The notes beneath the pieces are model-generated. The model was given only the letters and a program-made list of their open reading frames with translations, made no database searches and was not told the DNA's origin. DNA of 64,000 bases from Paragonimus westermani (lineage: Eukaryota > Platyhelminthes > Trematoda > Plagiorchiida > Troglotrematidae): NCBI GenBank assembly GCA_008508345.1, contig QNGE01003645.1:1-64000 (forward strand), in the 5' to 3' direction. The stretch's first letter is position 1. Each line of letters begins with the position of its first letter. The translations under genes were made by a program, and so were the position numbers. Positions 23,194 through 34,225 of this stretch are shown one piece after another.

Positions 23194-24944
23194 TGGGTTT
23201 CATTTAAATTCATAAATCTGCCACACTACTTATCTGTTTCAGACTTGCTTTGTTGGGGGTGTGTAATGGTGTTCATTATTCTTCTGCATCTCCACGCTCG
23301 GTGGTGCCACCATAAAAAATTTTTGACCTACTTCGTAGGTCATTGTTTCTGGCACAGTGACACCCAAATTGAATATCGAATAATGTCGCGTAACGCGGCC
23401 AGGCTGACGCGGCACTCGCCCCCTAATCTTTTGTGAGCATGTATGTAGCTGAGAATTTAGGGGCATGGCCTTCTCAGAAAAAAACCACTCCTCCAGAACA
23501 ATGTCCATCATAAGGTGGTGTAGTAAGGTGGTTTTCATAAACTCAGGACTAGGTGAAAGATATAGGTGGGAAGTACCTTGCAAACTACAGCGATATTTGT
23601 ATTTGTCTTTAGAAAGTGAGCGAACCTTCAGTCGGCAAATTTTCGGTTCCATTTGTAAGTAAAGCCCCATCATGTGCACCGGCGTGTCAGGAGATTATAT
23701 GAGGAGCTGCGGCTACTCCACTTAAGATTTTTATTGATCCTTTCTCTCAAGTGAAACGGCTTGACTTGATTAACAAAGCAATCTGTATGAGCAAACAGAG
23801 AAAAAACGAAGGTCGGCGAGCCTTCCAACTGTTTTTTGTATATAATGTTTGTAATAAACCTTCTTTCAGTTATCTCGAGGATGGACTGAGATCAAGCCAG
23901 ATTGTTGGTGAAGAAGTGTATCGCCCTTATCACCCTTCTGTTCAGCAAACAAGTGCTATGCCATATTTTGGAATCAAGTTTCTTTCAAACCATGAGGTAT
24001 CGCCTCAGCAGTATGTGTGCCCTTCATCACACATGGACACTAGCACACATTTTTTCAAAACTGCAAATTACACATGCTGCAACGTGCTGCTCAATTGAGA
24101 CCAATTCCATGGTGACCACTCGAAGGTTCAAATATGTCTGAGTGTCATAGAGCACATATATCCTTTGATGGTCATTAAGAAAACAAAGTTACCAGAGGCG
24201 TAACTTCGCCGGACTGCTAAACTTCTGAGGGAGGAAAAAATTGCACTTAAGAAAGCCTGATGAACGTAGTGTCATGCATGTTCCCCAGACGAAGTCAACC
24301 CCCTTCTATTGCACTGTCTGGTTTGAATCATAGACTGCTCATGTGACCTTGTGAAGCATTTAACAGTGACTTCACCTCGTCATTAAACTTTACGCAAGCT
24401 CACCGCCTAGTATGCATTATTTGTTGGATGGAAAATTGCAGCGTGCTTTTCAATTTCATCCAGACATTATTATACGAAGCGTTGAAGGTGATTTCAGGTT
24501 TCTACGACGCATGGTAGGTTTTATTTCTAAACACCCAGAGAATCTATGTATACAATGCTGCGTAAGTACATCTGTAACCTTGGAGGCGGAAAGCGGTTTT
24601 TAATTTTCTGAAGTTGCTATAATTTTGTGTCTTGTTTCAAATCGTGAAATCTCCGAGTTCTGTTGCTAGAGGTGTTTTCTAACATTCCAAAAACGTATGC
24701 AAATGGTGTGCGGTAGTTCATCGCCTCAGCGGTTAATGGAAAAAAGACGAAAAGTTGTGTTTCACGCTGTATCGGTAAACTGATGGTAGAATATAATAAA
24801 AGTCGATGCCATCGGAGTATTAGTATATGCCCCTCTTGATAATCGATTGTACTTAGGGAGAAAAACGTCAAAATACCAGCAACTGACTGTTCGTTTTATC
24901 ATGAGGATTAAGTTTTTTGTAAAGCTACGAACTTAAGATATATA
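23194..24944. other. No gene recognised; one 146-codon minus-strand frame
   Basis: An open frame on the minus strand at 23239-23679 is unusually long for this window and reads toward the tRNA-like palindrome. It has no domain I recognise. It may be part of the same repeat unit as the tRNA-like sequence. The rest of the stretch shows nothing supported. Confidence 0.35.
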
Positions 24945-26710
24945 TAACGATCATTAACCGAGGGCTTACTATGAACTTCTCTGTTCGCCTATAAGCAACG
25001 CCGTTAAGAAGTTGGTATTGATCCAATTCGGTTGCCTCCAATGAAGTTGAATCTGACACTTCTGCTCAAACTCATACCTACGGACACGATCATCACAGAT
25101 TTCACCGTTCACTTAAAACACAACTTCCAATATATGGTCTAAGAAATAAGGGCCCCAAGTTGACAACTTTATTATCTCGAAAACAATGCGCGCAAACTTC
25201 TTCGTCGTAAGGTATTCCTATATTTGGAACAGACTTCTGAGTGAAGTCAGAGCTATTGAGAACATTCAACATTTAAAAAAGGGTATGAACAGCTATCTCA
25301 CATTATCGAACACAATGTCTACCTTCAAACTTTGTGTATCCTCTGACGAACTTTTTCAATGTAGGCCGAGGATCATCCAGTCGGCAGCTGCGTATAACGT
25401 AGGTGAACGTCCCTTTGTTTTAGTTCCCTTGACGACAGCCTGCTCGAAACGATTCGTTGTATCATTCACCCACATGACCATTTAGTATTTGGCCAACTGC
25501 ATGCTTACCGAACCATTTACAGCTCAACTTTATTCTATTGATATGCGATTATTCACATATATGCATTGCCCAGGTTGCTGGGAAATGCGAAATAGGCGCT
25601 AATTAATAAATCAAGCAGAATGACGTCATTTGGACGCTATCAATCATACGCACATTCCACGGGGCCCTTCTAATCGTCTACTAAATATTCAGTTTGCTCG
25701 AATTAATTCCAAGTATATAGCAAAACGCCACAACAACCAGCAGACGGGGTCATATATTCCAATAGTCATAGGAAAAATGATAATATCGCATGGATTCTTT
25801 GTCAGGAAATTTCTTACACATATTGTTAGTCAGAGTAAATGTTATCACCCCACATTTTCTCATTTAAGTTGTTAAATTGCGTTCTTTTCTCTGAGTCCAT
25901 GAATATCCATTGTGCAAGGAATTATTCTCCGCAATGGACAGGCTCATGAAACTTCGCCTCGGCTGAATAGTTTGCTAGTTTTCCAACTATTTGACGGTTC
26001 CGAGCTATCGACCCAATCCAGCGCTGGAGTCTGCTTAATTGTTCGCTGGAATCCGGAATTATCCGCCTTGCCTCGCCGAAGCCGACACATTTTTCAACCT
26101 TCTTGACACCTATTATATCCCTTAATGGCGCGACACTCCAAGGATGCATTTGGACGTGTAACATGCAGGCCAGCCGACTCTACTCTGGATGCCCGTGAAT
26201 TCGCGGACCAACCTTCGGGCAACGTGGACGCACCAGGGGACAGCGCTCTTCCGAAGTAGGGGTTCGAGCAACAGTTCTGGAAAGAGAAACAATACGAACA
26301 AACATGAGCCAAAGGCCCAGTAAGCCATGCACACGACTTACACAAACGAAAGCTAAAACGGCACCGACAACACAGCAGCACGCCCCGTTACACAACTCAA
26401 ATTCAATTCGTGCGCGCTCGCTGGTTTCGGTTGCGCGTTGCAGACGTTCTCCCCAGAGTGACCTTAAAATAGTTGAAAAATCGACCCACACATCCTTGTG
26501 ACGGGTAAATTAATGTAACGTCACATTTTTCGGCTGATTCTGTATTTTCCTGTTGTGTGCGTCAATGTTTCATAAACTACAGTCAATTCCTCTTCGACCA
26601 GGTTCACGTTGGTGCCATTGTCTAATTTATGGTTTTGTATCGTTTGTAAGTATATGCAGTGATTGTGCATAACCCAGCGTGCTTCTCACCTATGCGTTAA
26701 GAAATACACA
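24945..26710 (+). mobile_element. Family A LINE, 5'-truncated copy: ORF2 C-terminus plus long 3' UTR
   Basis: The copy starts inside the ORF2 C-terminus. VGIDPIRLPPMKLNLTLLLK at about 25013-25075 matches the PLWLRRLRLNL block. NFFVVRYSYIWNRLLSEVRA at about 25195-25255 is the conserved end block FFSxRVxxxWNxLPxEV of CR1-like LINEs. A 3' UTR of about 1.3 kb follows, aligning with 41.9-43.0, 32.7-34.2 and 39.3-40.1 kb. All four end at a shared motif, AACCCAGCGTGCTTC, then GAGAAATA near 26700. Variable 5' ends and a shared 3' end are the hallmark of target-primed reverse transcription. Element C interrupts the UTR at 26158-26442. Confidence 0.85.
26158..26442 (-). mobile_element. Element C copy 1: 285-bp insertion with 5-bp target duplication
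   Basis: This segment is absent from the three sibling LINE 3' UTRs, which read directly across the site. It is flanked by GACGT on both sides (26153-26157 and 26443-26447). Its reverse complement matches 46907-47192 at about 90 percent by eye. The ends form a short inverted repeat (TGCAAC...GTTACA type) and the element begins TG. It could be a solo LTR of a small LTR element or a MITE. Two reading frames are open across both copies, but substitutions between them are not biased to silent sites. Confidence 0.8.
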
Positions 26711-29189
26711 GTTCTTATTTATTTTACGAGTGAACATATTAAGACGCAGGACTATGCGCAAAAACAGCAGTATTCTCCTAGTTATATTCGGTATGCCTAT
26801 CCATTCGCCGCTACCACGGTTGTGCACTTTCATGGAATAATGACATCTACCGAAATGCGGACAAGGTTGCCTGGTTGACGAACGACATCGATGAACACTT
26901 CCCACTTGAAAGCTTGAAGAACTTCCGTTCAGCTGCTCTAGCTTACGAGTGAAGACAAACTGTACCCTATGCAAAAACACTTATGATTGCTCCATCCATT
27001 GGTCCTAGCTTACAAATGAAGGCAAACTCTATTCCACGAGTAAGTAAGTAAGCAGACCAATGGAGTTACTGAAAACATTTACGTGGGAGAGTCGACATGG
27101 ATGACTTTCTTGAAGCCTGTGGAAAAATGTACATACTAACTCCGCCTTTCCCCAGCACAGAATACAGCCGTTGGTTGGCATGCGTTCTGGGCGTCCTTCC
27201 AGATGACTGAAGCCGTGTATCAGATAGAGTCCTCGTCATCCCTTTAATCGAATCTGACATCTTGAATCGTGTGCGTATATGGGAACGAACCCACTTTCTT
27301 CAGTTATATCATGGTGATAACCGCTCTAGATTGAGCTGATCCGCCCTTTTGGCTCCTGTACAAGCGGTACATTGTCCGCGGACCTGTATAAGTCAACATC
27401 CATCAAGGAGAAATGCAAACCACGGCCGAAGTGGAGGGAACTGACAAAATTAGGAATTCAAGGGCGCACCTACTAAGTGATTGAGGTTGCAGATGCTCGT
27501 CACAGGATGAACGCTTGGTTATGTCCGCCACATGAAAACATTCTGAGTGAATAATTGGTAGATCGGCATCACAGCGATAGCTGTTCATCTGTACCGGTTC
27601 GTCACAGTGTCCACCTGATAATCCTGTGTCGGGCTTCTTTGTCCGTCTTGGTTGCTTACTGCTTGTAGATGCGGCAGTGGAGGAGCTGTACAAATTTAAG
27701 GCAGTCTCAGCACGTTCTACTATTTTACTCGCGAAGACAACGATGCTGTTAGAAGAGACCACTGCGTGAGGTTGTCGCGGTCACGCAGTTTTGAATGTAA
27801 AATAAGCATAGCTTCACAGTGACGGTTTAAGTTGGCTGCAGTGAGAGGCCGAAGCTGCGGGCCCACCAATCGTCGAAATGGCAGGTTGTACTCCGCCAGC
27901 CGGATGGAGGCGGGACCTTTGCAACCAGGAATGGCACTACAGAAAGCCTTACCGCATAGGTGAAAATATTTCCGAAACACTGACAGAATATGTTTACAGA
28001 GGAGCCACACTGAACGGTGAGAATGACACTCACAATTACCCTACTTGCTTTCGACGACGAAGGCGTCGCCATCACACTACACACGAAACTGCTGTATTCA
28101 AGGTGATCACTAGAGGACCGGTTACGTTGCACTCAGCTACTGTTTCGAAATGGAGTCGTTGGGTCCGGTGGGTGAAATTCACAATCACAACATGCGGGAA
28201 GAGTCAGAGTAGTTTAATTTGCGTTCGCTGGCCAAAGCAGGCACATCTATATCTGTTGTATTCCTCTCACACTTGGCGCACTACATCTATTGCACTAATC
28301 ACCGGCAGTACTTCCTCGAGGTTCTCTTATGTTTTGTTACCATTCCTACATAGCCAACTAACTGGACGTTGCGGGCCTCAACATGCCGCGGACGTTTCCA
28401 ACGTCGGCGTTTGTGATACATTTCCTGTCAACACCCGCTACATACTGCTCATTGTCGACAGTGAATGCGTTGCACCGGGATAGGCTCCCACATTCGTTCA
28501 TTTCACTGATGGTCGGTTCGAGCATTTTAGAATGAAACCCATATATTAGAAGGTTGAGGGGTGCTTATTCTCAAACTCGAGATAGTACACAACCAGAAAG
28601 GTATTTCATCGAACCACATAAAATTTTGAACTGCAACATGTGTCGCGAGAACTGAATTGTTGAGACCAACAACAGTTGGCTCGCTAGACATGTCGAATAT
28701 CCCTGCATACGCTTCGACGCCTCTTCCATTTCTCAGAACGTTGATGACTCTGGAGGGTTTTTACGGAACTACACCAACTCACCTTATCCTACTTTAGAAC
28801 CGTTTTCGACTTACGGCTCGTCCCACGAACGTAAATAACGCTCACACACTCCACGTACCTCTGAGGGCACTCCTGAAACTGTAACAAGGTGCAAAATTGG
28901 CGATCCCGAAACATCGTTTCGGAAGCCGCAATATAGTCCACTTTCTAAAAGTAGCGGGACAAATACCTCTCGAACCTTCCCTAATAACTTTGCTCCTCAT
29001 AGTCCGATTACCTCACCATACCTTAGTGGCACTTCTCCAATACTTCTTGTCATGGACCCAAAAACAGATGACACCCACTCATTCTCTAACGAGCTTATTA
29101 TGAAGACATCAGGCAGATCGATGTCACCAGAGTCTTTGAACCACGAAGATCCTTCTGTTCCAGACATTCTTAAAGGTGTGTGAATATTG
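26711..29189. other. No gene recognised; the longest open frame of the window lies here
   Basis: A 201-codon plus-strand frame at 27878-28483 overlaps open minus-strand frames of 96-119 codons. Its composition (Thr, Ser and Arg clusters), lack of any motif and overlap with other open frames suggest chance in a locally GC-rich patch. At about 29000-29190 the plus strand may contain the non-catalytic N-terminal region of the LINE that starts next. Confidence 0.35.
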
Positions 29190-31690
29190 CCGGATAAGAA
29201 AAATACACTAAGCTCATTACTTTTCACTGCACGTTCAGTGATCAATAGGTTGCATATTATTAGATCTTTGATCTTCTCATGTAATCCCTGTATTATTCTA
29301 GTCACTAAAGACTGGTGAACCTCTGAGACTTGAAACACACAACAAAAAATTATGAGTTATCACGTTTAGCAGAAATCCTGGTGTTGGACGAGGTGGAGAA
29401 TGTTTAGTTTACCCAAGGGAGCAAAATTCTGCTACCATACTTGATGAGCCATGTCTTAGTATGATAGACGACTCATCGTCGCTGTTAGTGTCAACTGGAT
29501 CCTTTGAACTACTCTAAGGATGCGCTCACAGACTACCTAACGCCACTGATTACGACATGACGAACCTTATTAATCGACGGAACTACGTATCAACTCTAAC
29601 TTCACAGCACAAAATAATTGGCGAAATTTCAAAATGCTAATTATCTCCTGGAACTCTCTCACAGCCCCTACAAATCAGGCTGAGTTCTTCGCGTGTGCTA
29701 AAATAAACGAAGGGCGCCAACATGCTTCAGCATCTATTATAGGGGGCCAGACCTGAGATCTTATTTTTATAACAGGCATCTTCTCGGCCACTGCGTCCGT
29801 CCTGGTGCAGTTTCCAGGACGTGATCACAACGTTGTCAACTTCATGTCCGACCAAGAGGCTGTGAAAGAGTTGACTGTCATACATTGCCGCCAAACTAAA
29901 TTCGTCGACTGGAACGTGTTCACCGTACTGATGAGGTCTCTGAAGCAGAGCACATTTTTTCTAAACTTTGACCCTTTTACGTGGACATAGTTGCAAAGAT
30001 CAGAACGCCGTGATGTGTATAGTAACGGAATAATTCTGACTGCGAAGAAGGAAAGTAAGCTCAGATGCCTTGAATCGCGGTACCGAAAAACAAGTGATTT
30101 CTTCAATATCATGCAAATACAAAAGATGCTCAGTGCTGTTAATGTAGTACCGAAAGGCTCCACATAAGAGAGGAAAAGCATGCGTTCAACAGCACAGAAA
30201 AGAGCTCGCAGTTGATGAGGCGCAGAACTATGGGAGAGACCCTGCCATCTCATTAGTGACCATGCAGGACGAATCTACCATAAATGATCCTGCTACAGCC
30301 TGCGAGGTCTTCCATTCATATTTTGCTGCTTTCTCCAACACTGAAGGACACACACTGCCTCCACCTCTCCCTGCAACTACGAGTAAGTTTCCAAGCCATA
30401 TCCTTGTGAATGCAAGGCTCATACGCTCTCAGTTAGCTATTATCAAGCCTTCTTACCTACCTGGTCCTGGTGGCATTTACCCCGTTGCTCTAAAGCACGA
30501 ATAAGAAGACATCCATCTACTATTGATTAATATTTTTGCACCTTCTCTGGCATCAGGTTCCTTTCCTCCTCAACGGGGGAGTTCCATAATTAAGCTCCGC
30601 TATAAAAGTGGCTCGCGACATGACGTCATCAATTATCGTCCAATTAGCCATACTTCAATCTGTTCGAGGAGATTGGAAAGGTGAACAAACTGTCGCATGG
30701 TGGAATTCTTACTAACATGAAACCTTATATACCACTCAGCATGGATTTCTCAGCAAAATTTCTTGCATGATGTGCCAGCTAGAGTTTCTTAAACACGCGA
30801 AAAAATCTACTGACGCCGGAGAAGCGATTATCCGTATACTGTTGGACATGGAAAAGGTTTCGGATCGTGGGCCTCATGAGCACCTCTTGATCAAACTGAC
30901 ATCCTTTGGAATACATGATCCATTGTTTAGCTGGTCTTCTTCATACCTCACAGACCGCACACAAACGGTGAAAATAGGAGACGATACTCCATCACCCAGA
31001 CTAGACACTAATGGGGTGATATAAAGAAGTGTTTTGAGACCGTTACACTCTTTCACGCATATAAACAGTATATGTGGAATTGTCAAGCATGGCAAACTAT
31101 TACTATCCGCTGATGATATCAAACTTGTTCACACTTTTCCTCCCGGAAATCTCACTCCATGTTTAGAGAGTATATGGAAGGACTTCATTTAATTACAGAC
31201 TTGGCGTCAAACCTGGCTGGTGAAATTTTCAACCATTAAATCCACCATCGTTGCGCATGGCTGTCACATACCAGATGGTTATGTGAAGCTGGACGCTCAC
31301 ACCATATCAACTGCCAACTCATTACGTGACCCAGGTATACGACACTCAAACTCATTCAATTTTGCAAAACGTATATCTTTTCTAGTAGCTAAAACCAGAC
31401 GGACTATAGGGCAAAGTAAGCATTCATCCTTCCTATCTGATGCACAACTACACCTTTATAAACTGTATATACGACCCTAGTTTGAGTACTGCACGTTCAC
31501 GTAAAGCCACTCGCGCAAGTCTGATAGGCTAACTCTGGAAAGCCTCTAACGTGCATTCAAGAAACGTTTATTGGGCTATCCATCTTCTCTGAGCTACAGA
31601 GAACAGCCGCCAGTACTTGATCCTCTTTGGTTACGGCGACTCAGACTTAGTCTTGCACTCACGTATAACCTGGTCTATGGCAATAAGTTC
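29190..31690 (+). pseudogene. Family A CR1-like LINE, near-complete endonuclease-RT ORF2 relic
   Basis: The endonuclease is readable in order: TARSVINRLHIIRSL at 29223-29270; VTKDW at 29301-29315 for TETW; GGECLVYPRE near 29393; GCAHRLPNATDY near 29518; GGQT then LIFITG for the LDLIFT block; and RDHNVV near 29818 for the catalytic SDH. The linker has FVDWNVF near 29903 and a basic Lys/Arg stretch. RT motifs are LPGPGGIYP near 30460, YRPISHTSICSR near 30637, and LLDMEKVSDRGPHEHLLIKL at 30841-30900. The catalytic ADDIKL is near 31109, followed by TWLVKFS. The thumb and C-terminal part has RRTIGQ, LYKLYIRP, FEYCTF, KRLLGYPSSLSYRE and PLWLRRLRLSL up to 31657. Many frameshifts and stops are present. 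The final FF..WN block and 3' UTR are not attached. Confidence 0.85.
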
Positions 31691-32438
31691 ATCGTCATAT
31701 CCGCGATTCGCTAACAACACTGGTCGGAGTATTGCCTGAGAAACGAGGAGCTTATTTTGACAGCTATTTAAAATCCAGGAAAATGCTGCGTTCAGAATCT
31801 TCCTAGTGAAATATTCTTGCATTAGCAACAAACTTCCGTATGCAAGTAGAGCCAGTAAGAATACACAACAATTAAAACGAAGCTTGAAAACCGCCCTAGC
31901 AACAACGAACGTCATGTCCATAGTCCAGCTATACCTGTCTGGGGGACGATATCCCCGAAAACGGACCTAATAACATCTGAGGGAAAACCCACTATGTTGC
32001 GTCATGTTACTTCACGCACTCCTCGAGCTGATCAAAGCTATTAATTTCACGATAGATCCCATGCGAAGTTATGCTTTCAGACTTGCACTTGAACAAGAAA
32101 ACATGTATATAACCAACACATAAAGGTGTCAAAGCACACACGCCCAATAGTAATAGTCAAATCAACCTGGTACGCTCTTACCCCGTAAATATTGATAGCT
32201 CGTGCGTGTGCGGTATGTTACCATGCAAAAGCTGAGCGAGCTGAAACAGTGTGAACAGAAAGAATTAACACGTTCGTATCATGAATACATGAAAACCTCA
32301 CGTAGCAAATATCCACTCTACTCTCAATGAGAAAACACCTGGAAATCTCTTCGTGTTGTCGAACATAATATCCGTCCAATATACGAGCAGTAAAAGGAGA
32401 TTCGACATTTCCAAAGACCAGTGAGCTTTTGCTCTTTT
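31691..32438. other. No gene recognised
   Basis: The LINE homology stops near 31690. The following 750 bp hold a 96-codon minus-strand frame (31631-31921) with no recognisable motif. The tract separates the LINE body from an LTR-like segment and a LINE 3' UTR, so it may be part of an LTR element inserted here. Confidence 0.35.
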
Positions 32439-32648
32439 GTTACCCACTATTATGCATACCTGTTATGTTCATTATACATATAAACTGGTTGCCTGTTGTT
32501 TGAATCAATACACACTTGGTCCTCGCGCGTTTCGCCTTCTGCTTTCATGCGCTCGTGTTTATCGTGGGCTAACCGTGACTACGTTCTTTTAACACACCAG
32601 AAAAATCGAATTCGCTGTAATCTTTTTGTTATTGAAAGGGAGAATCTC
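32439..32648 (+). repeat. LTR-like segment, copy 1 (repeat D)
   Basis: The 210-bp segment matches the reverse complement of 41083-41280, with shared blocks TGTTATGTTCATT, TTGTTTGAATCAATA, TCCTCGCGCGTTTCG and TATCGTGGGCTAAC. The other copy has AATAAA in the middle block, as expected of the R region of an LTR. This copy reads AATACA. Clean LTR boundaries, a primer-binding site and target duplications could not be seen, so the LTR call is tentative. Confidence 0.45.
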
Positions 32649-32933
32649 CTTGCAATCCACAGCAGACTTAGTGTGGTGGAATCTATTACGGACGGCTAAT
32701 ATGAGTCCTCGTATTTGACACCCAAAATTATTTCAATGACATGTGTTTACTCATGTATATGCAATGCCTAAATTGCTATGAAATGTGAACTCGGCGCTTA
32801 TAATAAGTCAAACAGAACGAGGTCACGCACATTTCAGGCTGCCCTCCAAACCGTCGACTCAATTCTCCGTTTGCTCGAATAACTCTCGAGTGCATAGTAA
32901 AATACCGTAACAAACAGTAGATAGGGTTATATA

Positions 32934-33513
32934 TGTTGATTTTGTCAAGGTTTGTTGCGTTATTTTGAGATTGCTGAGGTTTGATTGATGTTGAAAGGTG
33001 GCCCTACGCTTTACTCTCTTCCCCAGATGAGATACATTATTCCTCCTTGTTATTACACAACCTGCTTCCACCGTTTCCCTTAGCCCTATTTACTCCGAGC
33101 CATGTAAACTTCCAAATACCGAAATTAGACATTTTTCTTCCATATTTTCCCTTGAGTAACTTATGGTTCTCGTTGTTTCTCGATGCATGAACAGTCGTTT
33201 TGCTCTGACCAAACCAATGACCATTTGTTTGAGTGAGCTCAACCCGTTTTATCGTCCACCATTGTTGATCGGTGCCTGGTTGTTAATTTGTTGTTCAGGC
33301 ACTTTCTTTGATTTCTGAGGATTTTCACATTCGAGGTGAGAGACAATTTTCTTGTACATTGATTCAATTAGTACCGTATTAAATCCAGTTATTACGAGCG
33401 CCGTCTCGTTAACCGTTTCGAGGATAGATTCTCTGTCGTTGAATATTGAGAGGCATTTACTGGATCAACAGATTACGCGTAACTCGGTGTGAACTTGGAT
33501 CGTTAGCGAACGA
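32934..33513 (+). mobile_element. Element B copy 1: 580-bp insertion in a LINE 3' UTR
   Basis: The segment from TGTTGATTTTGTC to CGTTAGCGAACGA is missing from the three sibling LINE 3' UTRs and recurs in the same orientation at 51293-51870, about 85-90 percent identical by eye. No transposase, RT or clear terminal inverted repeat is visible. The 3' terminus TCGTTAGCGAACGA can fold into a 5-bp stem with a 4-nt loop. A 5-bp ATATA on each side (left 32929-32933) is a possible target duplication if the element extends to about 33520. Class unknown: non-autonomous DNA element or solo LTR. Confidence 0.75.
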
Positions 33514-33937
33514 TTCAATAATATATTCCAATGATCCTAGCAAAAATAATAATATCGAAGAAGTTCTCTGTCAAAAATTCCCCATACATATTGTCTGTCA
33601 TAGCAAATGTTATAACCCCACATTTTCTCATCTAACGTGTGGAATTACATTCTCCCTCACGATTCCCATATTATCCATTGAGCGAGAAAATTTTTCTACG
33701 ACGACTGGATGCACCATACTTCGTCTAAGCTGAACGGTTCACGAGAGGTTCAACTTTGTGATGTTTTCGAGCAATCGACGAAATCCTGCGTTGAAATCTG
33801 TTCAATCGTTCGCGTGAGTTTGGGATTTTCCACCATGCCGCGGTAAAGCCGATCTATCTTGACACTCTCCGAACGCCCATTTTATTCCCTAACAGCAAAA
33901 AATCCCAAAGGTGCGTTTTTACATCCTCCCGGAGTGA

Positions 33938-33966
33938 CCTTGGAATATTTTTCAAATATTCCAAGG
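33938..33966. repeat. Perfect 13-bp hairpin in the LINE 3' UTR
   Basis: CCTTGGAATATTT and AAATATTCCAAGG are perfect reverse complements around TTC. Sibling copies have the left arm (GTGACCTT...ATTT) but not the right arm, so the palindrome formed in this copy after insertion. Confidence 0.85.
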
Positions 33967-34225
33967 CCACAATCTTGTAAACAGTGAATTAGTGTAACAT
34001 CCCATTTTTCGCGACTAAATCTATGAAGTGAGCGAACTATCTCCTTCTCTGTTGCGTGCGTCAAACTTTCATAAACTACAGTCATTTTCTTTTTGACTCT
34101 GTCCGTCTTGTAACAGGCTTCACGTGTGTGCTACTGTTCAACTACTCGTTTTTGTATGGTCTGTGAACATTTACAGTCATTGCGCATAACCAAGCGTGCT
34201 TCTCACTTACGCGTTGAGAAATATA

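Larger units (their letters stand above)
32715..34225 (+). mobile_element. Family A LINE, 3' UTR-only copy
   Basis: Sequence from ATGTGTTTACTCATG onward aligns with the 3' UTRs at 25.5 and 42.0 kb and continues to the shared terminal motif near 34190-34222. No coding part remains, so this copy is strongly 5' truncated. Element B (32934-33513) interrupts it, and the flanking UTR pieces join seamlessly when compared with 25.7 kb. The tail is ATATATTATAATTATAATAT, a short A/T repeat like the simple tails of CR1-like LINEs. Confidence 0.8.

Noticed and set aside
23239..23679. Minus-strand 146-codon frame considered as a gene
   Set aside because: No domain, no splice signals I could defend, and it adjoins the tRNA-like palindrome, so a repeat origin is more likely. 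Not called as a CDS.
27878..28483. Longest open frame in the window, 201 codons on the plus strand
   Set aside because: Three other frames of about 100 codons overlap it on the opposite strand, it has no known motif, and its composition is irregular. One frame of this size is not surprising by chance in 64 kb at this GC content.
29825..30253. Minus-strand 142-codon frame
   Set aside because: It is antisense to the linker region of the plus-strand LINE, where the plus strand carries recognisable blocks.
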